Shown here piece by piece: positions 1 to 8,814 of a DNA stretch of 64,000 nt. The DNA lies in NCBI RefSeq assembly GCF_001007875.1, contig NZ_CP011412.1:744001-808000 (forward strand), given 5' to 3'. The notes below the pieces were generated by a model that saw only the letters and a program-made list of their open reading frames with translations, made no database searches and had not been told where the DNA came from. This stretch comes from Sedimenticola thiotaurini (GTDB taxonomy: Bacteria > Pseudomonadota > Gammaproteobacteria > Chromatiales > Chromatiaceae). How positions within the stretch are numbered: the stretch's first letter is position 1; each line of letters starts with the position of its first letter. Made by a program: the position numbers and the translations under genes.

Positions 1-1
1 G

Positions 2-649
2 GCCGTGCTGCTCAGATCGAGTCGCTCGTTGTCTCTGACAGTGGTTGGCGGAATGGTGCTGGGTTTTGTGATGCTCGGCAGCCAGTTTATGGAGTCCGCT
101 GACCCCGCTGCTGATTGGCAGCGATTACTGTCTCCCTTCGTGGAGTCATTAGTCGATGCGCAACTGGTGGAGCCGGGCCAGCAGGCGTCTCTGGTCACAA
201 CAATGGCCGGTTGGATGCCGGGGATAATCGCCGCAGGTTTTTTCCTGCAGATGGTTGTCTCGCTGCTGCTGGCACGCTGGTGGCAGGCGACGCTGTATAA
301 CCCGGGCGGTTTCCGTGCCGAGTTTCATCAGCTGCGCTTGCCCAGGGCGCTCTCGGTTGTCTTGTTGCTCGTGGCGCTTCCACTGCTTTTGCAGGGGGTG
401 GGGCGGGTAACGCTGCTGGAGCATGCGGTGGTGCTGTTGGTGGTTGCCTGGTTTATCCACGGCCTTGCACTGGTGCATGGGCTGGTCGGCAAGTTAGGTT
501 CAAGCAGTGGTTGGTTGATTGGTACCTATCTGCTGCTGTTATTTGCGTTGCCACACATGATGATTGCGTTGGCAATGGCTGGAATAGCAGACGCATGGTT
601 TGATTTTAGGGCCCGTCTTGGCCCCCGTAGCCCGGGAAAGGCGAGCTGA
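2..649 (+). CDS. DUF2232 (YybS-like) integral membrane protein, 5' end cut by window
   Basis: The frame is open to the window edge and the first GTG at 5 is probably internal, so the N-terminus is missing. About 215 residues are seen. Hydrophobic stretches lie near residues 8-28, 70-92, 115-160 and 165-195, separated by short polar loops, which makes this a polytopic inner-membrane protein. In gammaproteobacteria a DUF2232 protein of roughly 290 residues sits between rpsR and rplI, and here the gene ends 32 bp before rplI. The family assignment rests on this position and the hydrophobic profile. The function is unknown. Confidence 0.7.
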   Translation, partial: AVLLRSSRSLSLTVVGGMVLGFVMLGSQFMESADPAADWQRLLSPFVESLVDAQLVEPGQQASLVTTMAGWMPGIIAAGFFLQMVVSLLLARWWQATLYNPGGFRAEFHQLRLPRALSVVLLLVALPLLLQGVGRVTLLEHAVVLLVVAWFIHGLALVHGLVGKLGSSSGWLIGTYLLLLFALPHMMIALAMAGIADAWFDFRARLGPRSPGKAS

Positions 650-681
650 AGATTTAATACCTGATTACAGGGGAAATAACG

Positions 682-1137
682 ATGGAAGTTATTCTGTTAG
701 AGAAAGTAGACAACCTGGGTGGTTTGGGAGACAAGGTCAATGTGAAGTCCGGTTACGGCCGTAACTTCCTGATCCCCACCGGCAAGGCCGTTACCGCCAC
801 CAAGAGCAATGTGGCCGAGTTTGAAGCACGTCGTGCCGAACTGGAGAAGCAGGCGGCTGAAGCACTGGCCAAAGCAGAGGCCCGTAAAGTCAAGTTGGAG
901 TCACTGACTGTTACCATTGAGCGCAAGGCGGGTGATGAAGGTCGTCTGTTTGGTTCTGTCGGTACGGCGGACATCGCCGAAGCGGTAGTGGCTGCCGGCG
1001 GTGAACTGGAGAAACGGGAAGTCCGTCTGCCGGATGGCCCGTTCCATGCCACAGGCGAGTTCGATGTCCAGGTTCATCTGCACACCGATGTGGATGCCAC
1101 CCTCAAACTGGTGATCAAGCCTGAAGAAGTCGCCTGA
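682..1137 (+). CDS. rplI: 50S ribosomal protein L9
   Basis: A 151-residue protein, matching the usual 148-150 of L9. The N-terminal L9 signature is present ([17 protein letters not shown], then [12 protein letters not shown]), followed by the charged connecting helix (residues about 45-75, rich in E, A and K) and the C-terminal rRNA-binding domain. L9 binds 23S rRNA at the base of the L1 stalk. GGGGA lies about 9 nt before the ATG. The gene follows the DUF2232 gene and is closed by a strong terminator at 1161-1199, so dnaB probably has its own promoter. Confidence 0.97.
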   Translation: MEVILLEKVDNLGGLGDKVNVKSGYGRNFLIPTGKAVTATKSNVAEFEARRAELEKQAAEALAKAEARKVKLESLTVTIERKAGDEGRLFGSVGTADIAEAVVAAGGELEKREVRLPDGPFHATGEFDVQVHLHTDVDATLKLVIKPEEVA

Positions 1138-1160
1138 TCCCGCTTTCAGGTGATAGCATA

Positions 1161-1199
1161 ACGCCGGGGTCGATGTATGTATCGACCCCGGCGTTTTTT
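1161..1199 (+). terminator. Rho-independent terminator after rplI
   Basis: A perfect 14-bp stem (1161-1174 with 1181-1194, GC-rich at its base), a 6-nt loop (GTATGT) and a run of six T at 1194-1199. It begins 23 nt after the rplI stop codon. Confidence 0.93.
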
Positions 1200-1325
1200 G
1201 TTCAGGGATCCACCGGTTCCATTGCTCTTCCCGATGTTACTGACTGGAAAGGTCACTGAACAATTTCAGATAGCCACGTTTTGCCGTATCCTTTGAATTT
1301 ATTGCACCCGGAACGTCAGCCAAGC

Positions 1326-2729
1326 ATGCAAAAACCTGTTTTTCCATCTGATATGCCCGATGAGGGCGGCAAGACCGAACAACTGCGGGTACCTCCGCAC
1401 TCGATCCAGGCGGAACAGTCCGTACTGGGCGGTCTGATGCTGGATAATCAAGCCTGGGACAATGTGGCCGACCGGGTTGCGGAAGGGGATTTCTATCGCC
1501 GGGAACACCAGTTGATCTTCCGGGCTATTGAGGTGTTGGCTGATCAGCAACGGCCATTCGATGTGATTACGCTCTCTGAAGAGTTGGGGCGCCACGGCCA
1601 GCTGGAGAGCGCCGGCGGGCTTGCTTACCTGGGGCGACTGGCCAAGGATACCCCCAGTGCCGCCAATATCCGTGCCTATGCGGATATCGTGCGCGAGCGT
1701 TCAGTCATGCGCCAGCTTATCCATGTCGGCAACGAGATCGCCGATAGCGGGTTTCACCCCGATGGCCGGGATAGTTCGGAATTGCTGGACGCTGCCGAGA
1801 GCCGGGTGTTCGAAATCGCTGAGAAAGGCGCTAAGGGCAAGGGCGGTTTTGAGGGGATCAAATCACTGCTGACCAAGGCGGTGGATAAGATCGAGACACT
1901 GTTTTCCCAGGATCAACCGATCACCGGACTCAGTACCGGTTTCGCCGACCTGGATAAAATGACCTCTGGCCTGCAGCCGGCTGACCTGGTGATCGTCGCG
2001 GGGCGACCCTCGATGGGTAAGACCACCTTTGCCATGAACGTGGCGGAGAATGTGGCCCTGTTGAGCGGTAAACCGGTGGCTGTTTTCAGTATGGAGATGC
2101 CGGGCGAAGCGCTGGCTATGCGCATGATGTCCTCCCTGGGGCGTATCAACCAGACCCGGGTGCGTACCGGCAAGCTGGACGATGATGAGTGGCCCCGGCT
2201 CACCTCGGCAGTAAGCATGCTGGCGGAGACCAAGTTCTATATTGATGACACCCCGGCCCTGAGTCCTCTGGAAGTTCGGGCCCGAGCCCGTCGTCTGATG
2301 CGTGAGCATGGAGAACTGGGGCTGATCATGCTGGATTATCTACAGCTGATGCAGGTGCCGGGTATGGGTGACAATCGAACCAATGAGATCTCCACCATCT
2401 CCCGTTCCTTGAAGGCGCTGGCAAAAGAGCTCGACGTGCCGGTGATCGCGCTCTCCCAGCTCAACCGAAGTCTGGAGCAGCGCACCAACAAACGTCCCAT
2501 TATGTCCGATCTGCGTGAGTCCGGTGCTATTGAGCAGGATGCGGATCTGGTGCTCTTTATCTACCGCGATGAGGTCTACCATGAGGACAGCCCGGACAAG
2601 GGTATTGCGGAGATTATTATCGGCAAGCAGCGAAACGGGCCGATCGGAACAGTTCGCCTTACGTTCCTCGGTGAATACACCAAGTTTGAAAACTTTGCCA
2701 ACGATGTTTATGGAGACTCCGGTTACTGA
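1326..2729 (+). CDS. dnaB: Replicative DNA helicase DnaB
   Basis: The hexameric 5'-3' helicase of the replication fork, loaded at oriC by DnaC-like factors and contacting DnaG. Starting at ATG 1326 gives 467 residues, close to the 471 of E. coli; a TTG at 1281 would add 15 unconserved residues. The N-terminal helicase domain (about 20-125) is followed by a linker and a RecA-like domain with Walker A GRPSMGKT at 226-233. The family motif SQLNRSLEQRTNKRP and the SDLRESGAIEQDADLV segment lie near the C-terminus. There is no intein. The stop overlaps the alr start (TGATG), so the two are translationally coupled. Confidence 0.97.
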   Translation: MQKPVFPSDMPDEGGKTEQLRVPPHSIQAEQSVLGGLMLDNQAWDNVADRVAEGDFYRREHQLIFRAIEVLADQQRPFDVITLSEELGRHGQLESAGGLAYLGRLAKDTPSAANIRAYADIVRERSVMRQLIHVGNEIADSGFHPDGRDSSELLDAAESRVFEIAEKGAKGKGGFEGIKSLLTKAVDKIETLFSQDQPITGLSTGFADLDKMTSGLQPADLVIVAGRPSMGKTTFAMNVAENVALLSGKPVAVFSMEMPGEALAMRMMSSLGRINQTRVRTGKLDDDEWPRLTSAVSMLAETKFYIDDTPALSPLEVRARARRLMREHGELGLIMLDYLQLMQVPGMGDNRTNEISTISRSLKALAKELDVPVIALSQLNRSLEQRTNKRPIMSDLRESGAIEQDADLVLFIYRDEVYHEDSPDKGIAEIIIGKQRNGPIGTVRLTFLGEYTKFENFANDVYGDSGY

Positions 2730-3805
2730 TGGGACCCACTGCACGCATCGACTTTGCTGCTCTCAGGCATAACCTGAAACGGGTGCGGGAGCTGGCCCCG
2801 AACAGCCGTGTTTTTGCCGTTATCAAGGCCAATGCCTATGGCCATGGCGTAATGCGGGTGGCGCCCTACCTGAGGGATGCGGACGGTCTCGCGGTGGCGC
2901 GGGTCGATGAAGCAATCCGGCTTCGCCAGAACGGGATGGATCAACCCCTATTGGTGCTGGAGGGCTTTTTTGGTGCTGAAGAGCTGGATGCAGCGGCAAC
3001 ATATGGACTCCAGGTGGCGGTCCACCAGCCGGAACAGCTGGCGTTATTACGTCAGCGTCAACTGGCAGAACCCCTGGTCTGCTGGCTGAAATTGGACAGC
3101 GGTATGCATCGGCTCGGTTTTCAGCCGGCTGCTGTGACCGCGGCCTGGCAGGCGCTGCAGGAGATCCCCTCCGTTGCCGACGAAGTGCGGCTGATGACCC
3201 ACCTCTCCTCGGCCGATGATCTGGATGATCAAACCACCCTGGCCCAGATCGCAACATTGCGGCGCTTCGCTGATCAGTTCGGCTGCGCCTGTTCCATTGC
3301 CAACTCCGCCGGCATTATCAGTTGGCCGAGCGCCAGATCCGATTGGATCAGACCCGGCATCATGCTCTACGGAGCTTCCCCCATGGCGGGACAGACCGGG
3401 GAACAGATCGATCTGAAGCCGGTTATGACCCTGCATAGCGAGTTGATAGCAGTTAATCATTTTGCCAAGGGAAGCCCGGTGGGTTATAGCGGTATCTGGA
3501 CCTGTCCGGAAGATATGCCGGTCGGTGTAGTGGCGACCGGTTATGGTGACGGTTATCCCCGACATGCCCCATCCGGTACCCCGGTGCTGCTAAATGGTCG
3601 CAGGGTGCCGCTCATCGGCCGGGTCTCAATGGATATGCTGACAGTGGATCTGCGCAGTCAGCCCACCGCCCGTCCGGGTGATCCGGTTACGCTTTGGGGG
3701 GCTGGTTTACCGGCAGAGGAGGTGGCGGCCTCGTCCGGTACCATCGCCTACGAACTGTTCTGTGGCGTGACCCAGCGGGTGCCGTTTGAGGAGATTAATG
3801 GATAG
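2729..3805 (+). CDS. alr: Alanine racemase (PLP-dependent)
   Basis: Interconverts L- and D-alanine for peptidoglycan precursors. The PLP lysine is K33 in FAVIKANAYGHG; the second active-site region holds GYSGIW and ATGYGDGYPR, with the conserved GRVSMDM nearer the C-terminus. At 358 residues it matches family length: an N-terminal TIM barrel and a C-terminal beta domain. The start overlaps the dnaB stop by one base; dnaB-alr linkage is common in gammaproteobacteria. radA follows 9 nt after the stop, so dnaB-alr-radA probably form one operon. Confidence 0.96.
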   Translation: MGPTARIDFAALRHNLKRVRELAPNSRVFAVIKANAYGHGVMRVAPYLRDADGLAVARVDEAIRLRQNGMDQPLLVLEGFFGAEELDAAATYGLQVAVHQPEQLALLRQRQLAEPLVCWLKLDSGMHRLGFQPAAVTAAWQALQEIPSVADEVRLMTHLSSADDLDDQTTLAQIATLRRFADQFGCACSIANSAGIISWPSARSDWIRPGIMLYGASPMAGQTGEQIDLKPVMTLHSELIAVNHFAKGSPVGYSGIWTCPEDMPVGVVATGYGDGYPRHAPSGTPVLLNGRRVPLIGRVSMDMLTVDLRSQPTARPGDPVTLWGAGLPAEEVAASSGTIAYELFCGVTQRVPFEEING

Positions 3806-3814
3806 GGTTAACCC

Positions 3815-5197
3815 ATGGCCGGTATAGGCAGCAAGCGAGGCGGAAAATCGATCTATATCTGCGCTGATTGCGGCGGACAGTTCCAGAAATGGGCCGGGCA
3901 ATGTCCCGATTGCAAGGGCTGGAATACCCTGCAGGAGTCGGTGGCCGCTGCGGTCTCTTCCCCTAACTCCCGTTTTGCCGGCTATGCGGGTGATGCCAAC
4001 CAGAACCAGATCCGCAATCTGGCCGATGTGTCGCCGGAACAGCGCAGTGGCGAGCCCACCGGCCTGGCGGAACTGGATCGGGTGCTGGGTGGTGGCCTGG
4101 TGGATGGATCGGTAATCCTGATTGGGGGTGATCCGGGTATTGGAAAATCGACCCTGTTGCTGCAGAGCCTGGCCCAACTCTCGGTGCGGCTCAAGACTCT
4201 CTACATCAGTGGCGAGGAGTCTCCTGAACAGATCAGTCTGCGAGCGCTGCGACTGGGTCTGGAGGGTGACCAGCTGCGCTTGCTGGCCGAGACCGGCGTG
4301 GAACGGATAATCGCCCTGGCCCGGCAGGAGAATCCCGCCGTGATGGTGGTGGATTCGATCCAGACACTCTATACCGAACAGCTGCAGTCGGCGCCCGGAT
4401 CAGTCGCCCAGGTCAGGGAGTCGGCGGCACAACTGGTCCGCTTTGCCAAGCAGACCGGAACCACGGTGTTCCTGGTTGGTCATGTCACCAAGGAGGGCGC
4501 CCTGGCCGGCCCCCGGGTGCTGGAGCATATGGTGGACACGGTGCTCTATTTTGAGGGGGAGTCCGGCAGCCAGTTTCGTCTTATCCGTACCATCAAGAAT
4601 CGTTTCGGCGCGGTCAATGAACTGGGCGTCTTCGCCATGACAGACCGGGGACTGCGGGAGGTGAGCAATCCCTCTGCCATTTTCCTGTCCCGGCATGGGG
4701 AGGCGGTTCCGGGTAGCGTGATCCTGGTGACCCGGGAGGGCAGCCGGCCCTTGCTGGTGGAGGTACAGGCCCTGGTGGATGAGAGCCCATTGGCTAATCC
4801 ACGTCGTGTCACCCTTGGGCTGGAGCAGAATCGGCTCTCCATGCTGCTGGCGGTGCTCCATCGGCATACCGGTATCGCCATGTTTGACCAGGATGTTTAT
4901 GTCAATGTGGTCGGTGGTGTGCGAATTACCGAGACGGCCTCCGATCTGCCGCTGTTACTTTCGGTGCTCTCCAGTTTTCGGGATCGGGTGGTGCCCCGGG
5001 AACTGGTGGCTTTTGGTGAAGTGGGGCTCGCGGGGGAAATTCGACCGGTACCCAACGGTTTGGAACGCTTGCGGGAGGCTGCCAAACACGGCTTCACCCG
5101 GGCCATCGTACCCCGTGCCAATGCACCAAAAAAACCGATAGACGGGATAGAGGTCTCTGCTGTTGACCGGCTGTCCGATGTGCTGGATCTCTATTAA
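3815..5197 (+). CDS. radA: DNA repair protein RadA (Sms)
   Basis: A RecA-like DnaB-type helicase that promotes branch migration in recombination. Domains in order: C4 zinc finger (C16, C19, C30, C33), RecA-like ATPase with Walker A GGDPGIGKS around residues 104-112, the RadA-specific KNRFG motif (TIKNRFGAVNELGVF), and a C-terminal Lon-protease-like domain (about 285-455) without protease activity in this family. Its 460 residues match E. coli RadA. It is probably cotranscribed with dnaB and alr; convergent with the PilZ gene downstream. Confidence 0.97.
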   Translation: MAGIGSKRGGKSIYICADCGGQFQKWAGQCPDCKGWNTLQESVAAAVSSPNSRFAGYAGDANQNQIRNLADVSPEQRSGEPTGLAELDRVLGGGLVDGSVILIGGDPGIGKSTLLLQSLAQLSVRLKTLYISGEESPEQISLRALRLGLEGDQLRLLAETGVERIIALARQENPAVMVVDSIQTLYTEQLQSAPGSVAQVRESAAQLVRFAKQTGTTVFLVGHVTKEGALAGPRVLEHMVDTVLYFEGESGSQFRLIRTIKNRFGAVNELGVFAMTDRGLREVSNPSAIFLSRHGEAVPGSVILVTREGSRPLLVEVQALVDESPLANPRRVTLGLEQNRLSMLLAVLHRHTGIAMFDQDVYVNVVGGVRITETASDLPLLLSVLSSFRDRVVPRELVAFGEVGLAGEIRPVPNGLERLREAAKHGFTRAIVPRANAPKKPIDGIEVSAVDRLSDVLDLY

Positions 5198-5259
5198 ATG
5201 CACTGTGCCGGCGCTGTTGGGCTGGTAGTGGCATCGCTATAGCGCCGTTTATGCAGGTG

Positions 5260-5625
5260 TTATCCCAGTGCAGAGAGTTCCCGCTCCAACAGTTTACTAT
5301 CCCCGAGGTTCAGTTCCACCAGACGGCGCAGGTGGGCAATGCTCTCCATGTCGATGTGCACACAGCGCAGGCCCAGTCGCCCGCCTTCCAGGTGAGTGAG
5401 CTGCGCTTCCATGTCGATAAAGAACTCTTCGCCAAGACGGATATTGAGAAAGACCGTATCGCCGGATTGAACATCAACTTGATCGGTGGTCTCCAGCAGC
5501 GCTCCGTTAAGGGAGATATCAACCAACTTGCTGCAGAACAGCTTGTTGTTGTGGGAGATGGTCACTGGTGCATCGAAAAGAATCCGCTGGAAGTTGCGAC
5601 GTTCATTTTTATCCGCGCTGGTCAT
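5260..5625 (-). CDS. PilZ domain protein (c-di-GMP receptor)
   Basis: A 121-residue single-domain protein with both PilZ signatures: the N-terminal arginine motif (ERRNFQR, residues 8-14) and DISLNGALL in the D/N-x-S-x-x-G position. These residues bind c-di-GMP in canonical PilZ proteins. An SD-like GAGGGGAG precedes the ATG. It lies directly downstream of, and in line with, the tandem-FHA gene (47 nt gap), so the pair may be cotranscribed. The output partner cannot be read from sequence; YcgR-like motility control or exopolysaccharide control are both plausible given the flagellar and EPS loci in the window. Confidence 0.9.
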   Translation of the reverse strand: MTSADKNERRNFQRILFDAPVTISHNNKLFCSKLVDISLNGALLETTDQVDVQSGDTVFLNIRLGEEFFIDMEAQLTHLEGGRLGLRCVHIDMESIAHLRRLVELNLGDSKLLERELSALG

Positions 5626-5671
5626 GGAAAAAACTCCCCTCGCTGGTTGGATTGTTCTGCTGGTTTACTAA

Positions 5672-6358
5672 CTATATAGCAGCAGACTGTTCGATCTGTT
5701 CGTGGAAACGCATTTTTATCTCACCCATCTGAATCTCATCGCCCTCGTGGAGTTGAACGCATCGATTGGCTATGGACTGTTTATTGACCAGGGGAGGCTC
5801 ATCGCCTTCCAGATGGGATATATAGTAGCCGTCGTTGCGGTGGGCGATGACCGCACACTCGTTGCCGGTCAGGCCCAGTCGTGTAAGTCCCCGTTGTAGT
5901 GGAATTATCTTTCCCAGGTGCCCACCGTTCAGAATCTGGATGGTGCCGCTGGGTAAGGTGTTGAGATTATTCAGTAACTGATCAAAGGCGGTGTTTGCCG
6001 AATCATGCTGTCGCGGGGCTGGCTTGAGCGAATGGACGTTTGTCTTCAGGGTGGGACGGTTCAATTCCATGCTGTTTTCCGAAAAGAAGAGCTCATGTTT
6101 GCCAATCTGGATAACGTCCCCATGGGATAACGGGGTAGGGCTGGTGATCATTCTATGATTTACCAGCACCTTGTTATCCCTGATCGGCGTGATCCGGCAC
6201 CGGTTCTCCCTTAAGGTGATCAACGCATGACGCTCGGCAATCGCCAGACTTTCTATATGGATATCCGCATCGGCGGCTCGTCCGATGGTGGCAGATGTTT
6301 CACCAAGATTGTGTAATCCGATGAAACGCCCTTTAAAGCATAAAGTTAACTTCGGCAT
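5672..6358 (-). CDS. Tandem FHA domain protein
   Basis: A 228-residue soluble protein. The first FHA domain (about 2-92) has the expected ATIGRAADADIHI, the SLAIAERHALI serine/histidine loop and the N-H near VLVNHRMI. A linker of about 45 polar residues follows, then a second, more divergent FHA-like domain (about 138-220; GTIQILNG, LTRLGLTG, PPLVNKQSI, LHEGDEIQMG) that lacks the classic S-x-x-H. FHA domains bind phosphothreonine peptides. No Ser/Thr kinase gene is nearby. It lies upstream of the PilZ gene in the same direction. Confidence 0.82.
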   Translation of the reverse strand: MPKLTLCFKGRFIGLHNLGETSATIGRAADADIHIESLAIAERHALITLRENRCRITPIRDNKVLVNHRMITSPTPLSHGDVIQIGKHELFFSENSMELNRPTLKTNVHSLKPAPRQHDSANTAFDQLLNNLNTLPSGTIQILNGGHLGKIIPLQRGLTRLGLTGNECAVIAHRNDGYYISHLEGDEPPLVNKQSIANRCVQLHEGDEIQMGEIKMRFHEQIEQSAAI

Positions 6359-6571
6359 GACAGTGATGGCTGCTTAGATTATCAATATTCAGGGAAAACT
6401 ATCCATTTGGCCCCTTATTTAGCGGCCGGTGTCGCCAGGACTGTAATTGGTAACGTGAAATCGGTCACCATAGTAGCATGTCGAGCCGGTGGGAAGAGGG
6501 CCGTCGTGTCGAAAAAACAGGAGCTATATTCTCATTGTCCGGTGGTGCAACGCAACTGCTGTGCTGATTTG

Positions 6572-7843
6572 TCAGGTTTCCTGCGGATACTTATTGGGTT
6601 GAATGCGTACCATGCGCACCATGTTGTCCTTGATCTGCAGGATCTCCACCGGATAACCGGCCAGGAGCAGGCTGGTGCCCGGTTCCGGTATGGTCTCCAT
6701 GTACTCGATAATCAAACCGCTGATGGTACGGGGACCATCCAGCGGCAGTTCCCAGTGATAGGTTCGCACCAGCTCCTTGATATTGGCGCTGCCCGAGACC
6801 AGGAAGCTACCATCCTCCTGCGGCTGAACCTCCTGCACGCTGTCCGCCGGATCGGTACTGAACTCACCGACTATCTCCTCCAGCAGATCCACCAGCGTGA
6901 CCAGACCCAGCAGATCACCGTACTCATCCACGACCATGCCAATACGCTGTTTTTTACGCTGGAAATTGATCAGTTGCCGATTCAGCGGTGTGCCTTCCGG
7001 GATGAAGTAGGGTGGATCGCAGATCTCCCGGATTACCTCATGGGTCAGCCGCCCATGGGTCAGTGCGTGCATGGCCTTCCTGACATGGATAGTACCGACG
7101 ATATTATCAATGCTGCCATCAAAGACCGGCAGGCGGGTATAGGCGCTGTCCTGCAGCAGTTTGATGGTCTCCTCAATGGGGTCTTCCAGGTCAATACCGT
7201 CCACTTCGTTGCGGGGAATCATGATGTCTTCCACCGCCAGCTTCTCCAGGTCAAGAATGCTGAGCAGCATTTTCTGGTGCCGCTTGGGTATCATGGCCCC
7301 TGCCTCGATGACGACTGTTCTGAGTTCTTCCTTGCTGAGTACCTGGTCATCCATATCTTCCGGCGAGACATTGAGCAGTCGAAGAATCATGTTGGCGATA
7401 CTGTTCACCACCCAGACCACGGGATAGAGCAGCCGCAGCAGTGGGGTGTAGACAAAAGCAGCGGGGAACGCCAGTCGTTCGGGTTTCAGGGCGGCCAGGG
7501 TTTTCGGCGCCACTTCCGCGAAGATCAGAATGACCAGGGTCAATAAAAACGCGGCCACCGGGATGGCGCCTTCTCCACCCAGGCGCAGAGCGATCACGGT
7601 TGCCAGCGAAGAGGCCATGATATTGACGAAATTGTTCCCCAGCAGGATCAGGCCGATCAGTCGGTCCGGTCGTTCCAGCAGCCTGCTGGCGCGCACGGCG
7701 CCTTGATGTCCCACCTTGGAGAGGTGGCGCAGGCGATAACGGTTGAGTGTCATGAGGGCCGTTTCTGATCCGGAAAAAAACGCCGACAACAGAATCAGGA
7801 AGATGAGTATGCCGAACAGCACACCAATTGAGATGTCGCTCAA
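6572..7843 (-). CDS. CorB/CorC-type CNNM transporter with CBS domains
   Basis: A 423-residue inner-membrane protein. The N-terminal DUF21/CNNM region has hydrophobic segments at about 5-27, 60-85, 93-115 and 130-150 and the family marker FFSGSETALMTLNRYRLRHL. A CBS pair follows (about 205-330; DIMIPRNEVDGID, YTRLPVFDGSIDNIVG, GMVVDEYGDLLGLVTL), then a C-terminal CorC_HlyC domain. Length and order match E. coli YfjD/CorB (428), linked to magnesium/cobalt handling. The start is TTG at 7841-7843, with a GAAGG-type SD just upstream. Transport substrate is not provable from sequence. Confidence 0.88.
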   Translation of the reverse strand: MSDISIGVLFGILIFLILLSAFFSGSETALMTLNRYRLRHLSKVGHQGAVRASRLLERPDRLIGLILLGNNFVNIMASSLATVIALRLGGEGAIPVAAFLLTLVILIFAEVAPKTLAALKPERLAFPAAFVYTPLLRLLYPVVWVVNSIANMILRLLNVSPEDMDDQVLSKEELRTVVIEAGAMIPKRHQKMLLSILDLEKLAVEDIMIPRNEVDGIDLEDPIEETIKLLQDSAYTRLPVFDGSIDNIVGTIHVRKAMHALTHGRLTHEVIREICDPPYFIPEGTPLNRQLINFQRKKQRIGMVVDEYGDLLGLVTLVDLLEEIVGEFSTDPADSVQEVQPQEDGSFLVSGSANIKELVRTYHWELPLDGPRTISGLIIEYMETIPEPGTSLLLAGYPVEILQIKDNMVRMVRIQPNKYPQET

Positions 7844-7989
7844 AGAAACTGCCTTCTATAGTATAAAGTGAGTAACATTTCTAAGCTGCCTGTTTAGTGA
7901 TGTCAAGCCGGCACATCCGGTGTGATGTGTGGCGGAGCATCAGAAAGGCAACGCGGCGATGGATTCAGATACGGTAGGTAGGAGGCAGA

Positions 7990-8574
7990 ATGCCCGGTCA
8001 GCAGGATGAACACAGCGCCAGAGGGGTCTCGTTCACTGGCGATATGCGACTTCGTTGGGAGGCGCGCAGTGCGGACAATAGCCTGGGTCTGTTGGAGATC
8101 GGGGAGAAAAATGCCCGATTGCTGAGAGCGGTGCTGGTCTCCCAGGAGATCCACAGTGAGCCGGGTGATGAGACCGGCGATCGCGGTGCTGTTGAATTGG
8201 CCCGGGTCGACGCCAAGCTTGATCTGTTGCTGGACATGGTGTCCCAACTGTTACGCCGTGAGCGGCCGAATATGATCGAGACGACAGTGACGCTCTGGCT
8301 GACAGGGGCCGCATGGAGCTGTCAGGCGGAAGTTGTGCCGGCGGTGGGGGAGCCGCTCTGGCTGGAGCTGTATGTTGATGCCCGTCTGGCCCAGCCACTG
8401 CATCTGCCGGTGGTGGTAACTGCTGTTACCGGTCGTGGCAAGGAGTCAGAGATCTCGGTTTCGTTTGATGCGCTGGAAGAATCCCTGGAGGATCTGCTTG
8501 GGAAACTGATCTTCCGCCAGCATCGCCGCATGATTGCCCAGCAAAAAGCAGAAATGAGATCGGAAAACAGTTAG
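7990..8574 (+). CDS. Atypical PilZ-like protein upstream of fleQ
   Basis: A 194-residue protein with a good SD (GGAGG, 5 nt before ATG). It has a central helical segment of heptad-like pattern (AKLDLLLDMVSQLLRR, about 78-93), then beta-rich sequence (about 98-165) and a C-terminal basic helix (LIFRQHRRMIAQQKAE) like the one closing PilZ barrels. The canonical RxxxR and DxSxxG motifs are absent, as in tetramer-forming tPilZ proteins, which is my tentative family. No signal peptide or membrane segment. Its position directly before fleQ suggests a role in motility control, but this is inference. Confidence 0.6.
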   Translation: MPGQQDEHSARGVSFTGDMRLRWEARSADNSLGLLEIGEKNARLLRAVLVSQEIHSEPGDETGDRGAVELARVDAKLDLLLDMVSQLLRRERPNMIETTVTLWLTGAAWSCQAEVVPAVGEPLWLELYVDARLAQPLHLPVVVTAVTGRGKESEISVSFDALEESLEDLLGKLIFRQHRRMIAQQKAEMRSENS

Positions 8575-8742
8575 AAGAAAAATTCTAATATAGTTAGTAA
8601 ATACAATAACTAATAGTAATTACCTTAAATAATAATTAGAATGTGATCCTAGCCGTTTGTGTTAACAAAAATATTTATTGGGTACTTTTATGCAATGTCA
8701 GGGGATTGAGGGGCGACAATATTTTGACAATAACCCCCCAAG

Positions 8743-8759
8743 CTGGTTAACTCATTGCA
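8743..8759 (+). promoter_or_regulatory. Candidate sigma-54 -24/-12 site upstream of fleQ
   Basis: CTGGTTAACTCATTGCA has GG and GC dinucleotides at the correct 12-nt spacing and a perfect TTGCA -12 box, but only TGG of the -24 box fits the consensus (TGGCACG-N4-TTGCA). It lies 56 nt before the fleQ ATG in an AT-rich leader (8575-8808). Confidence 0.4.
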
Positions 8760-8814
8760 TCATTAGGTTTTTATCTAAACCGGATAGTTTAAATAGAGGC
8801 CAGGGATATTGGCA

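Noticed and set aside
1281-1325. Upstream TTG start for dnaB
   Set aside because: Adds 15 residues not seen in DnaB; ATG 1326 gives normal length.
6407-7546. 379-codon plus-strand open frame
   Set aside because: It is the antisense of the CorB-type gene, with no family likeness; its product is a His/Gln/Asp-rich shadow.
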